Below the pieces are notes generated by a model that saw only the letters and a program-made list of their open reading frames with translations, searched no databases and was not told where the DNA came from. This document shows, one piece after another, positions 1-8,742 of a stretch of DNA of 64,000 nt. Made by a program: the position numbers and the translations under genes. The stretch lies in assembly GCA_964291445.2 (NCBI GenBank), contig OZ219864.1, positions 744,001 through 808,000 on the forward strand, written 5' to 3'. The number at the start of each line of letters is the position of its first letter. The stretch's first letter is position 1. This stretch comes from JAPOXR01 sp964291445. Lineage in GTDB: Bacteria > Pseudomonadota > Alphaproteobacteria > Rhodobacterales > Rhodobacteraceae.

Positions 1-377
1 CAGCGGCGGCGGTGCTGGGGGAGACGGAGCGGTTGGCCTTTGTCGGCAGCCGGCGGCTGTCGCTTGCCGGGCGAGAGGGCAGAACGCCGCTGCTGCTGTT
101 GCGGGGAGACGGGATGGACGGTGCGAGCGCCGCGACAACCCGCTGGCGGGTGGCGGCGCTGCCAGGTCCCTCCCACCCATTCGACGCCACCGCGCCCGGC
201 CTGCCGCGTTGGCACCTTGAATTGCTGCGTTGCCGGGGCGGCAGGCCGGCAAACTGCATCGTGGAGTGGAATCGTGAAACGGGTAATTTCGCTATGGTTA
301 CCGCGCTGGCCAATCGATCGGTTGCGCCGGATGCGGGCCGGCATCCGGTCCCGGCCTTCGCGCGGGCAGCCGGCTAA
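1..377 (+). CDS. imuA: ImuA, C-terminal part (truncated by window edge)
   Basis: The reading frame is open from the window edge and ends at 377. The visible residues look like the C-terminal part of ImuA, the RecA-like accessory protein of the mutagenic translesion pathway: a TRWRVAALP stretch, then PRWHLELLRCRGGRP and a VEWN-type strand before a short tail. The RecA-like core lies outside the window. It overlaps the next gene by about 100 bases in another frame. That arrangement, followed by imuB and dnaE2, is the standard alphaproteobacterial mutasome operon, normally under LexA control from a promoter upstream of this window. The identification rests on the C-terminal motifs plus context. 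Confidence 0.75.
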   Translation, partial: AAAVLGETERLAFVGSRRLSLAGREGRTPLLLLRGDGMDGASAATTRWRVAALPGPSHPFDATAPGLPRWHLELLRCRGGRPANCIVEWNRETGNFAMVTALANRSVAPDAGRHPVPAFARAAG

Positions 378-1818
378 GGCGGCTCCATTCGCGCTCACCG
401 CGTCGAGCCGCCATGGCATGATGCTGACGGCGGTCAACCGGCAGGCCGAAGCGAAGGGGATGGCAATCGGCATGCGTCTTGCCGATGCCCGCGCCCTGTT
501 GCCCGGTCTTGCCACCGCCACCGCCAATCCGGCGGAGGACCGGCGCGGACTCGAAAGGCTGGCATTCTGGTGCAACCGTTTCACGCCTTCCAGCGCGGTT
601 GACGGGGCTGACGGCCTCCTGCTTGACATTACCGGCGCTGCCCACCTGTTCGGCGGCGAAGCAATGATGATGGCGGAGGTGGAGGCATGTTTTGCCGGCC
701 TCGGCATCGAGGTGCAGGCCGGTCTTGCCGACACGGCCGCCGCTGCCTGGGCGCTTGCCCGCTTCGGCGGGAAAGGGAGCCGCATCGCACTGCCCGGCAC
801 CACCGCCGACGCGCTGGCGCCGTTGCCGGTCGAAGCCCTGCGCATCACGGACGGGGATTCCCGTCGGCTGCATCGTCTCGGCCTCGACACGATCGGCGCT
901 CTCGAAGCCCTGCCGCCGGCCACGCTTGCACGCCGCTTCGGTCGCCGTGGGGAGGAATGCGCCGTGCCGGAGCGTCTCGGCCGGGTGTTCGGCCGTTATC
1001 CCGACCCGGTCTTGCCGATCTCGCCGCCGCCCGCATGCATTGCACGGCTGGGCCTTGCGGAACCGCTGACCGATCCTGCGGGGCTGGCGGCGGGGTTGGA
1101 CCGGCTTGCCCAGGATCTCTGCGCCTCCCTGGAATGGGAGGGGCTCGGTGTCCGGAAGCTGAAAATCCTGTTTTTCCGGGTGGATTGTAGTGCGATTCAG
1201 CATGATGTCAGGGCCGGGCGTGCCACCCGCAACAGCGCACATCTCAAGCAGCTCCTTGCCGGGAAAATCGCGGCGGTGGATCCCGGGTTCGGGATTGATG
1301 CAATGGTGCTCCACGCGGTCCGCACCGAACCGTTGGTGCCGGAACAGGTCCGGCTGGCGCGGGATGCTGGAAGCGCGGGCGGGCTCGACCTGCTGGTTGA
1401 CCGCCTGCGGTCCCGTCTCGGCGAGCGAGCGGTGTTTCGCCTGGAGCCGGCCGAGAGCCACGTGCCGGAACGCGCCATGCGGCGGGTGATGCCTGGCCGG
1501 GATGTGGCGGCGTGGCGCGCATGCCCGCCGCTGTCGCCGCGTCCCGTTCGCCTGTTTGACCGGCCCGAGCCGGTGGATGGCGTGGCCGGATTGGCGGACG
1601 GACCACCAATGCTGTTCACCTGGCGGCGGGTGGTGCGTCGCGTCGCTCGGGCAGAGGGGCCGGAGCGCATCGAGCCGGAATGGTGGGCCAGCGATCCGGG
1701 CGGCGGGACACGCGACTATTACCGTATCGAGGACATGGAAGGCCGGCGCTACTGGCTCTACAGGATGGCCGGATGTGAAGGCTTGCCCCGCTGGTATGTT
1801 CACGGGCTCTACGGATGA
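274..1818 (+). CDS. imuB: ImuB, Y-family polymerase-like protein
   Basis: About 514 residues. The GTG at 274 is chosen because the family's N-terminus (KRVISLWLPRWPIDRL) begins there; the open frame further upstream is only read-through opposite imuA. ImuB is a Y-family DNA polymerase fold thought to be catalytically dead, bridging DnaE2 to the sliding clamp during mutagenic bypass. The N-terminal half shows palm-like segments (VNRQAEAKGMAIGMRLADA and LLLDITGAAHLFGG), followed by a helix-hairpin region and a long C-terminal region. The stop overlaps the start of dnaE2 (ATGA), which indicates translational coupling. Function is taken from family knowledge; the clamp-binding motif was not located. 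Confidence 0.88.
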   Translation: MKRVISLWLPRWPIDRLRRMRAGIRSRPSRGQPAKAAPFALTASSRHGMMLTAVNRQAEAKGMAIGMRLADARALLPGLATATANPAEDRRGLERLAFWCNRFTPSSAVDGADGLLLDITGAAHLFGGEAMMMAEVEACFAGLGIEVQAGLADTAAAAWALARFGGKGSRIALPGTTADALAPLPVEALRITDGDSRRLHRLGLDTIGALEALPPATLARRFGRRGEECAVPERLGRVFGRYPDPVLPISPPPACIARLGLAEPLTDPAGLAAGLDRLAQDLCASLEWEGLGVRKLKILFFRVDCSAIQHDVRAGRATRNSAHLKQLLAGKIAAVDPGFGIDAMVLHAVRTEPLVPEQVRLARDAGSAGGLDLLVDRLRSRLGERAVFRLEPAESHVPERAMRRVMPGRDVAAWRACPPLSPRPVRLFDRPEPVDGVAGLADGPPMLFTWRRVVRRVARAEGPERIEPEWWASDPGGGTRDYYRIEDMEGRRYWLYRMAGCEGLPRWYVHGLYG

Positions 1819-4800
1819 TGCGCCCGCCAGGCGACATCCCCTATGCCGAATTGCAGGTGATCAGCAATTTCAGCTTTCTCAGGGGCGCATCGCATGCCGG
1901 GGAGCTGGTGGAGACGGCGGCAGGGCTGGGGCTTCAGGCCGTCGGCATCGCCGACCGAAACACGCTTGCCGGCACGGTGCGGGCCCACATGGCCGCGAAA
2001 CAGGCCGGCATACGGCTGCTGGTCGGGGCAAGGCTGGACCTTGCAGATGGCGAGTCGCTGCTGTGCTACCCCCGCGACCGTGCGGCATGGGGCCGCCTGT
2101 GCAGGTTGCTCACCATCGGTCAGCGGCGCACCACCAAGGGCGCATGCGTGCTGCGCCGGGAGGATCTTCCCGCCCATGTCGAGGGGCAGTTGCTGGTGAT
2201 GCTGCCGCCGGATGACCCCCTGGAGAACCGGAGCGCCAGGCAGCATCTCGAGGCAGAACTCGCCGGGCTTCGGCGGATGCATGATGGTCCGCTCTACCTT
2301 GCTGCCCACATGCTCTGCCGCGGCGGCGACCGCGCCCGCCTGGGTCGCCTGGCGGCGCTGGCGGAACATTCCGGCGTACCGCTCCTGGCCACCAATGATG
2401 TTCATTACCATCATCCGGAGCGCCGACCGCTACAGGATGTACTGACGGCCATCCGCGAACATGTCACCGTGGAAGAGGCAGGCTGGCGCCTCGCCGCCAA
2501 TGCCGAACGCCATCTCAAGGATGGTGCCGAGATGGCGCGCCTGTTCCAGGGCCATGAGGCGGCGGTTGCACGAAGCGTCGAGGCGGCGTCGCTGTGCGAC
2601 TTCAGCCTGGACGAGCTCAGTTACGAATATCCCGACGAGCCGGTGCCGCCTGGCAGGACCCCACAGCAGCATTTGGAGGCGCTGGCCTGGGAGGGGGCCA
2701 GACGGCGCTACCCTGGCGGGATTCCGGCAAAGATCACCGCCGCCCTGAAGCATGAGCTCGGGCTGATCGACGAGTTGGATTATGCTCCCTATTTCCTCAC
2801 CATTCACGACATCGTGCAATTTGCCGTCGGCGAGGGCATCTACTGCCAGGGGCGGGGCTCGGCGGCGAATTCGGCAGTTTGCTACTGTCTCGGCATCACC
2901 GCAGTCGACCCGGTCCAGATCGATCTCCTGTTCGAGCGATTTGTCTCCCGCGAGCGCCGCGAGCCTCCCGATATCGATATCGATTTCGAACATGAGCGCC
3001 GCGAGGAGGTGATCCAGCATGTCTACCGGAGATACGGCCGCGAGCGCGCCGGGTTGGCCGCAACCGTCATCTGCTACCGCTCCCGAAGCGCGGCGCGCGA
3101 TGTCGGAAAGGCAATGGGGCTTTCCGGAGACATTGTCGCCGCGCTTGCCTCCGCCATTCGCCCGCTGCACGGCAGGGAGGCCTCCTGCGAGCGCCTCAGG
3201 GAGGCCGGGCTTGATCCCGACGACCCGCTGCTTCGCCGAACCATGGCACTCGTGTCCGAAATCCAGGGCTTCCCCCGGCACCTTTCCCAGCATGTCGGCG
3301 GTTTCGTGCTGACCCGCGGCCGACTCGACGAAACCGTGCCGATCGGCAATGCGGCAATGAAGGACCGCACCTTCATCCAGTGGGACAAGGACGATCTTGA
3401 AGCGCTCGGATTGATGAAGGTCGATGTGCTGGGTCTCGGCATTCTGACCTGCATCGGCAAGTCATTCGAATTGCTGGCCCGGCACAAGGATTTGCCCCTG
3501 GAACTGGCCTCGGTGCCGCAAGGAGATCCGCTGGTCTACGAAATGCTGTGCCGGGCCGATACGGTGGGCGTCTTCCAGATCGAGAGCCGGGCGCAGATGA
3601 ACATGCTGCCGCGCCTGAAGCCGCGCTGTTTCTATGACCTGGTGATCGAGGTGGCGCTGGTGCGTCCCGGCCCGATCCAGGGCGACATGGTTCACCCCTA
3701 TCTGCGTCGCCGCGACGGGCTGGAAGAGGTGGTCTATCCGGCGCCGGGTCCGGAACACGGCCCCCCGGATGAATTGCGGAAAGTCCTGGAAAAAACCCTG
3801 GGGGTGCCGTTGTTCCAGGAGCAGGCGATGCGCGTTGCCATGGTGGCGGCCCGGTTCACGCCGGATGAGGCCGACGCGCTTCGCCACGCAATGGCCAGTT
3901 TCCGCAAGCGGGGGACGCTGGGCCTGCACCGGGACAGGATGGTCGGCCGGATGGTTGCCCGCGGCTACGACCCGGAGCTTGCGGCGCGCTGTTTTCGCCA
4001 GATCGAGGGGTTCGGGGATTACGGTTTCCCGGAATCCCACGCCGCCAGCTTCGCGCTCCTGGTCTATATCTCCGCCTGGCTCAAGCACCATCATCCCGAG
4101 GTGTTTGCCTGTGCGCTCCTGAATTCGCAGCCGATGGGATTCTACGCGCCGGCCCAGATCGTGCGGGATGCCCGCGAGCATGGGGTGGAGGTGCGGCCGG
4201 TCGACATCCATATGAGCGGATGGGAGTCCTGCCTTGAACGGAAGGCGGATGGGGGCCACGCATTGCGTCTCGGATTCCGCCAGGTGAGCGGTCTGCGCCG
4301 GAAGGATGTCGATTGCGTCCTTGCTGCTCGCGGTCAGCATCCATGGCCCGATATTGCCACGATGCAACGCCGGACCGGCCTCGGAACCAAGGCCATCGAA
4401 ACGCTGATCGCGGCCGATGTCTTCGACTCCATGGGTCTCGATCGCCGCCAGGCGCTCTGGCAGGCCATGGCCCTGTCGCAGGCCTCGCCGTTGCCCCTTC
4501 TTGAAACGACAGACCAGCCTGCCGAAAGCACGGAGTCGCCGGTATCGCTGCCCGCCATGAAGCCCGGCGAGCAGGTGGTGGAGGATTACCGGACATTGCG
4601 GCTTTCGCTTCGGGCGCATCCTGTTTCCTTCCTGCGCCAGCGCCTGGCGGGCCAAGGAGCATCGGCGGCGGCGGACATTGCCCGGTCACGTGACGGGCAA
4701 TGCATGATGACGGCCGGCCTCGTCCTGGTCCGGCAGCGCCCGGGCACCGCCAGCGGCGTTGTCTTCATGACGCTGGAGGATGAAACCGGCGTGGTGAATG

Positions 4801-5057
4801 TCGTGGTCTGGCGAAACATACTGGAGAGGTTTCGCCGGGCGGCCATGGGTTCGCGCCTCGTCATGGTGCAGGGCCGCATCCAGCGAACCGCCGATATCGT
4901 CCATCTCGTTGCCGACCGACTCGATGACCTGACCGGCTGGCTCGGCCTGCTGGTATCGGAGGATGGTGTGGACAAGACAGCGCCCGGCCCCGTTGCATTC
5001 CCATCCCGCCACCCGCGCAATCTGCGCATCATTCCGGCATCGCGGGATTTCCGCTGA
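1815..5057 (+). CDS. dnaE2: Error-prone DNA polymerase III alpha subunit DnaE2
   Basis: 1080 residues, the usual length for DnaE2 and shorter than replicative DnaE1. An N-terminal PHP domain starts with PYAELQVISNFSFLRGASH. The C-family polymerase core has the QGRGSAANSAVCY loop near residue 340 and the catalytic acidic motif PPDIDIDFEHE near residues 384-393. A C-terminal OB-fold begins around residue 965 (LVLVRQRPG, then VVFMTLEDETG). It starts on an ATG overlapping the imuB stop, so the two are co-translated. Together with ImuA and ImuB it performs damage-induced translesion synthesis. No internal damage is seen. Confidence 0.95.
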   Translation: MMRPPGDIPYAELQVISNFSFLRGASHAGELVETAAGLGLQAVGIADRNTLAGTVRAHMAAKQAGIRLLVGARLDLADGESLLCYPRDRAAWGRLCRLLTIGQRRTTKGACVLRREDLPAHVEGQLLVMLPPDDPLENRSARQHLEAELAGLRRMHDGPLYLAAHMLCRGGDRARLGRLAALAEHSGVPLLATNDVHYHHPERRPLQDVLTAIREHVTVEEAGWRLAANAERHLKDGAEMARLFQGHEAAVARSVEAASLCDFSLDELSYEYPDEPVPPGRTPQQHLEALAWEGARRRYPGGIPAKITAALKHELGLIDELDYAPYFLTIHDIVQFAVGEGIYCQGRGSAANSAVCYCLGITAVDPVQIDLLFERFVSRERREPPDIDIDFEHERREEVIQHVYRRYGRERAGLAATVICYRSRSAARDVGKAMGLSGDIVAALASAIRPLHGREASCERLREAGLDPDDPLLRRTMALVSEIQGFPRHLSQHVGGFVLTRGRLDETVPIGNAAMKDRTFIQWDKDDLEALGLMKVDVLGLGILTCIGKSFELLARHKDLPLELASVPQGDPLVYEMLCRADTVGVFQIESRAQMNMLPRLKPRCFYDLVIEVALVRPGPIQGDMVHPYLRRRDGLEEVVYPAPGPEHGPPDELRKVLEKTLGVPLFQEQAMRVAMVAARFTPDEADALRHAMASFRKRGTLGLHRDRMVGRMVARGYDPELAARCFRQIEGFGDYGFPESHAASFALLVYISAWLKHHHPEVFACALLNSQPMGFYAPAQIVRDAREHGVEVRPVDIHMSGWESCLERKADGGHALRLGFRQVSGLRRKDVDCVLAARGQHPWPDIATMQRRTGLGTKAIETLIAADVFDSMGLDRRQALWQAMALSQASPLPLLETTDQPAESTESPVSLPAMKPGEQVVEDYRTLRLSLRAHPVSFLRQRLAGQGASAAADIARSRDGQCMMTAGLVLVRQRPGTASGVVFMTLEDETGVVNVVVWRNILERFRRAAMGSRLVMVQGRIQRTADIVHLVADRLDDLTGWLGLLVSEDGVDKTAPGPVAFPSRHPRNLRIIPASRDFR

Positions 5058-5223
5058 CGGTGTCGAGGCTGCTGCAGCGATCATTCACCGGTCACCTGGC
5101 CGGCATGGCAAACAGGCCGGGATCGAGAAAGCGCCACTCGGCGCTGCCCGAAAATTCTTGACACCGAAAAGCACTGGCAAGTACTGATGACTGCGGATCT
5201 CGGCCCCGGGAAAGGACTTGCCC

Positions 5224-5646
5224 ATGATGCGACTTCGATATGTCCTGGCGCTGGCGTTCCTGCTGTCGCCGCCCGCCCCTGCAGTGGCGGATGATGCGCT
5301 GGCCAGGCTCCTGGCCGAAGCGGATGCCACCCGGGGAGAGCGTGTCTACCGGAAGTGCCGTTCCTGCCACACCACCGAACAGGGCGGCCAGGAAAGGCTG
5401 GGCCCGAACCTCTACGGAATTGTCGGCGGACCGGTGGCTGGATCTCCAGGATTTGCCAAGTATTCCAAGGCGTTACTGGGAATGGGCGGCGAGTGGACGG
5501 TCGAGCTGCTCGATGCGTATCTGGCAAATCCCCGCAAGGCGGTTCCAGGCACGACCATGGTCTTTACCGGTCTCAGGAAAGACCGCGACCGGGCCGATGT
5601 GATCGTGTTCATGAATTCATTCAGCGACGCACCGGTGGAGTTCTGA
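5224..5646 (+). CDS. Periplasmic class I cytochrome c
   Basis: 140 residues. An N-terminal signal peptide (hydrophobic ALAFLLSPPAPAVA) is followed by the haem site C45-R-S-C48-H49. The GPNLYGIVGG motif and a distal ligand region around M112 (PGTTMVFTG) are typical of mitochondrial-type cytochrome c. The ATG at 5224 is preferred over the TTG at 5218 because AAAGGA lies about 7 bases upstream. The isoquinoline-oxidoreductase-type genes start about 360 bases downstream on the same strand; such enzymes often pass electrons to a c-type cytochrome, so this may be the partner, but the gap makes that an inference. The last codons are repeated just downstream (see the repeat entry). Confidence 0.88.
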   Translation: MMRLRYVLALAFLLSPPAPAVADDALARLLAEADATRGERVYRKCRSCHTTEQGGQERLGPNLYGIVGGPVAGSPGFAKYSKALLGMGGEWTVELLDAYLANPRKAVPGTTMVFTGLRKDRDRADVIVFMNSFSDAPVEF

Positions 5647-5691
5647 CCCGAAAACACGGGGACGGTGGCTGTCACCAGTGGAGTTCTGACC
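5635..5691. repeat. 14-bp direct repeat duplicating the cytochrome c gene end
   Basis: GTGGAGTTCTGACC occurs at 5635-5648, covering the stop codon of the cytochrome c gene, and again at 5678-5691. Between them lie 29 bases that include the small dyad GGTG-GCTGT-CACC. It resembles a short insertion with target duplication or a dispersed repeat family. A comparable duplication of a gene's end occurs after the peptide ABC ATPase at 59.8 kb. Confidence 0.6.
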
Positions 5692-6007
5692 GGAAGCGGT
5701 GGTGGCGAAAATCGCTGCCCGGCCCATGCCGTCCGGACCACCAACCGGGGGCGTCGGCTTTGCTGATTCCGGCTTCCATCAATGGTGGTGCGCGGCACGG
5801 TCATGCACAATTTTGTTACCAGTCAGACCGGGGGCGCCACATTTCGTCAAACCTGTTGAACCGGCAATCCGCGTCCGTTAGGCCGCAGGAGTGATTCGAC
5901 TGGCCAGGTGGCAGTCTTGCTGCGGATGGATGCTGCTGCTGCCATCGGCCGGGAGCGGGGCTGGTCGGGTCTGAAACCGTGACCTGCCAGCATGGAGAGG
6001 CTGTGAC
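5692..6007. other. Intergenic region before the molybdenum hydroxylase genes
   Basis: About 300 bases with no convincing gene on either strand. The last 25 bases carry GGAGAGG just before the downstream start, so the region should hold the leader of that operon. No confident promoter hexamers were found. Confidence 0.4.
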
Positions 6008-6463
6008 ATGAAACTCTCGATAAACCGAACCGAATACGATGTGAAAGCCGAGCCGGATACGCCGCTCTTGTGGGTGCTCAGGGACGAACTCGGACTGACC
6101 GGAACCAAGTTTGGCTGCGGTGTTGCCGCATGCGGGGCTTGCACGGTGCATGTTGACGGGGTGCCTGTTCGCTCCTGCGTGACCTATGCGGAGGATGCGG
6201 AAGGCTCCGAAGTGACAACGATCGAGGGGCTGGACTCGAAGATTGCCCGGGCTGTCCAGGAGGCGTGGATCGAATTGAATGTCGTGCAATGCGGCTATTG
6301 CCAGTCGGGCCAGATCATGTCGGCCGTGGGGCTACTGAGCGAAATTCCCAACCCCACCAGCGAGGAAATCGACGATTACATGTTCGGCAATGTCTGCCGA
6401 TGCGCAACCTACCAGCGAATTCGGGCGGCGGTGACCCGTGCTGCAGAAATCATGGAGGCCTGA
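6008..6463 (+). CDS. Isoquinoline 1-oxidoreductase-type [2Fe-2S] subunit
   Basis: 151 residues, the usual size of the small iron-sulfur subunit of the xanthine oxidase family. The first cluster motif is plant-ferredoxin type (GCGVAACGACTVHVDG, starting at C37). The second domain carries CGYCQSG and the closing VCRCATYQRI. It would pass electrons from the molybdenum subunit encoded next to an external acceptor, probably a cytochrome. GGAGAGG lies upstream of the ATG. The adjacent large subunit begins one base after this stop. The substrate is unknown: relatives act on isoquinoline, nicotinate or aldehydes, and nothing nearby decides between them. Confidence 0.88.
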   Translation: MKLSINRTEYDVKAEPDTPLLWVLRDELGLTGTKFGCGVAACGACTVHVDGVPVRSCVTYAEDAEGSEVTTIEGLDSKIARAVQEAWIELNVVQCGYCQSGQIMSAVGLLSEIPNPTSEEIDDYMFGNVCRCATYQRIRAAVTRAAEIMEA

Positions 6464-6464
6464 A

Positions 6465-8651
6465 ATGACCATTGAAAGCACTCGCCGAGGATTTCTCAAG
6501 GGCGCGGCGGCCGCGGCTGCTGGCCTGACCATCGGTTTTCGGCCTGACGGCGTCCTGGCCGCATCGCCTGCCAGCAATCCGGAAATGCTGACTCCCTTCG
6601 TCCGGATCGACCCGGACGGAACCGTGACCGCGATCATCAAGCATTTCGAAATGGGCCAGGGAACGAGCACCGGCCTCGCCACGCTGATCGCCGAGGAGCT
6701 CGGGCTCGGCCTTGACCAGGTGAAATACGCGTTCGCCCCGTCAAACCCGGCCGTCTACAACAATCTCTTTTTCGGACCGTTCCAGGGAACGGGCGGCTCG
6801 ACGGCCATGGCCAATTCCTTCCTGCAGTACCGCCAGGCTGGCGCGGCGGCGCGGGAGATGCTGCTCCAGGCAGCGGCGGATCACTGGAACATGGAGTCGT
6901 CGGAATTGGCCATTGGTGACGGAATGGTCACCGGTGGCGGCAAGGCAGCACCCCTGGCCGATTTCGTGGCCGCTGCCGCCTCGCTCGAGGTGCCGGCCGA
7001 CCCGCCCCTGAAGGATCCGGGGGAATTCGTCCTGATCGGCAATCCCGACACCGCACGGCTGGACAATCTGCCGAAGGTGACCGGCCAGGCCGTGTTCGCC
7101 ATGGACAAGCATGTGCCGGACCAGATGTTTGCCGTGATCCTGCGCAGCCCGAAATTCGGCGGATTGCTCAATGGATTCGACGCGTCGGATGCCGAGAGCA
7201 TGCCCGGGTTTGTCCATGCGGCGGCATTGCCGAACAAGGCAGGGGTGGCGGTTTTTGCCGACAGCACCTGGACGGCAATCCAGGCCCGGGACGCCATCAC
7301 CGCCGACTGGGATTTCAGCATGGCAGAGACGCGCAGCTCCGATCAGATGACGGCAGAACTCAGCGGCATGGTCAACAGCGAGCCGGAATTCGTGGTCCGC
7401 GGCGAGCCGGGACTGGAGGCGGTCGAGGCCGCTCTCGACAGCGCATCGTCTTCGACCGAGGCCGAGTATTCGCTGCCATATCTCTGCCATGCCATGATGG
7501 AGCCGCTGAATTGCGTGATCGAACCTGCAGCTGATGGCGGCGTGACCGTGCATGACGGATGCCAGTCACCGACCGCGACCCACAACGTCATGATGCAGGT
7601 ACTGGGCCTTCCATTCGAGAAGATCCGGATCAACACGCTGTTCGCCGGCGGTTCATTCGGACGACGATCAACCGCCGCCGCCGACTACGCTGTCGAAGCT
7701 GCGCTGGCCTATGCCGTGAGCGGTGGCAAGCGTCCGGTGAAGCTGGTCTGGACGCGCGAGGATGACATCAAGGGCGGCTATTACCGTCCGGCTGTGGCGC
7801 ACAGGGTCCGGGTCGGCGTTGGTGCGGACGGCAATATCGCCAGCTGGGATCATCGGGTTGCCGGGCAATCGATATTCAAGGGAACGTTCTTCGAGCAGGC
7901 TGTCGTGCGGAACGGCATCGACTTCACCTCGGTCGAAGGCATTCCAGACACACCCTACGCAATTCCTGTCCAGTTCGTCGGCCTGACCGACTTCAAGACA
8001 CCGGTGACCGTCACCTGGCTGAGATCGGTCGGCCATACCCATACGGCCTTTGTCATGGAAACGATGATGGACATGGCCGCCGGGGAAGCCGGCATCGACC
8101 CGGTGGAATTCCGCCTGCTTCATCTTCCCGGCGACACGCCGGACCAAGTGAGAATTCGGACGGTGCTTGAGCTTGCGGCAGAAAAATCCGGCTGGGGCCG
8201 GGATGTTCCCGAGGGGCATTTCCAGGGTGTCGCCGTGCACAAATCTTTCGGCTCCTTCGTTGCGGAAGTGGCCGAGGTTTCGGTTCGAGACGGGGCAGTG
8301 AAGATCGAGAAGATGACCTGTGCAGTCGATTGCGGCCTGGCGGTGAACCCGGACATCATCAAGGCCCAGGTCGAAAGTGCGGTTGGGTATGGCCTCGGCC
8401 TGGCCATGCGCAACGAAATCACGCTGACCGATGGTGAAGTCGACCAGTGGAACTTTCCCGATTACGAACCGCTCCGGATTGGCGATATCGGCATGATCGA
8501 AACCCATATTGTGCCGTCGGACGAGGCGCCAAGCGGCATTGGAGAGCCCGGAACGCCGCCGGCGGCGCCGGCCGTTGCCAACGCGGTCCACGCCGCTACC
8601 GGGATTCGGATGACGTCACTGCCATTCAGCAAGCATGTTGATTTTGCATAG
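6465..8651 (+). CDS. Isoquinoline 1-oxidoreductase-type molybdopterin subunit, Tat-exported
   Basis: 728 residues. The start at 6465 follows GGAGG and gives a twin-arginine signal (STRRGFLKGAAAAAAG, R7-R8), so the folded holoenzyme should be exported to the periplasm. The first part shows EMGQGTSTGLATLIAEELG; later come the family motifs FAGGSFGRRS and, near the C-terminus, SDEAPSGIGEPGTPPAAPA with the glutamate expected in molybdenum hydroxylases. This matches the IorB-like aldehyde or N-heterocycle oxidoreductases that use cytochrome c. The preceding cytochrome c gene is a plausible electron acceptor. Substrate is not assignable. The open frame extends 9 codons further upstream, but that would spoil the signal peptide. 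Confidence 0.88.
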   Translation: MTIESTRRGFLKGAAAAAAGLTIGFRPDGVLAASPASNPEMLTPFVRIDPDGTVTAIIKHFEMGQGTSTGLATLIAEELGLGLDQVKYAFAPSNPAVYNNLFFGPFQGTGGSTAMANSFLQYRQAGAAAREMLLQAAADHWNMESSELAIGDGMVTGGGKAAPLADFVAAAASLEVPADPPLKDPGEFVLIGNPDTARLDNLPKVTGQAVFAMDKHVPDQMFAVILRSPKFGGLLNGFDASDAESMPGFVHAAALPNKAGVAVFADSTWTAIQARDAITADWDFSMAETRSSDQMTAELSGMVNSEPEFVVRGEPGLEAVEAALDSASSSTEAEYSLPYLCHAMMEPLNCVIEPAADGGVTVHDGCQSPTATHNVMMQVLGLPFEKIRINTLFAGGSFGRRSTAAADYAVEAALAYAVSGGKRPVKLVWTREDDIKGGYYRPAVAHRVRVGVGADGNIASWDHRVAGQSIFKGTFFEQAVVRNGIDFTSVEGIPDTPYAIPVQFVGLTDFKTPVTVTWLRSVGHTHTAFVMETMMDMAAGEAGIDPVEFRLLHLPGDTPDQVRIRTVLELAAEKSGWGRDVPEGHFQGVAVHKSFGSFVAEVAEVSVRDGAVKIEKMTCAVDCGLAVNPDIIKAQVESAVGYGLGLAMRNEITLTDGEVDQWNFPDYEPLRIGDIGMIETHIVPSDEAPSGIGEPGTPPAAPAVANAVHAATGIRMTSLPFSKHVDFA

Positions 8652-8714
8652 CGGCCGGGGCCGCCGGGGAAGCACCGCCTCGCCTGGCCGGCAATTCTCC
8701 GCATGATCGGCGAC

Positions 8715-8734
8715 GGGGCCGGAGGGCCGGCCCC
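8715..8734. terminator. GC-rich hairpin between convergent genes
   Basis: GGGGCCGG - AGGG - CCGGCCCC forms a perfect 8-bp stem between the convergent ends of the molybdopterin subunit gene and kdsB. No U tract follows on either strand, so it may stop or slow transcription in both directions only weakly, or act with Rho. Confidence 0.45.
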
Positions 8735-8742
8735 GGCCATGC

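Noticed and set aside
298..1803. Long open frame (501 codons) on the minus strand opposite imuB
   Set aside because: High-GC antisense shadow; composition is dominated by Arg, Pro, His and Gly with no family motifs, and imuB is certain on the other strand.
3462..4655. 397-codon minus-strand frame inside dnaE2
   Set aside because: Antisense shadow of a well-supported polymerase gene; no recognisable domain or ribosome site.
4681..4700. CACGTG-containing dyad near 4.69 kb as a third parS
   Set aside because: Only the central six bases match; the outer TGTTT/AAACA arms are absent and it is inside dnaE2.
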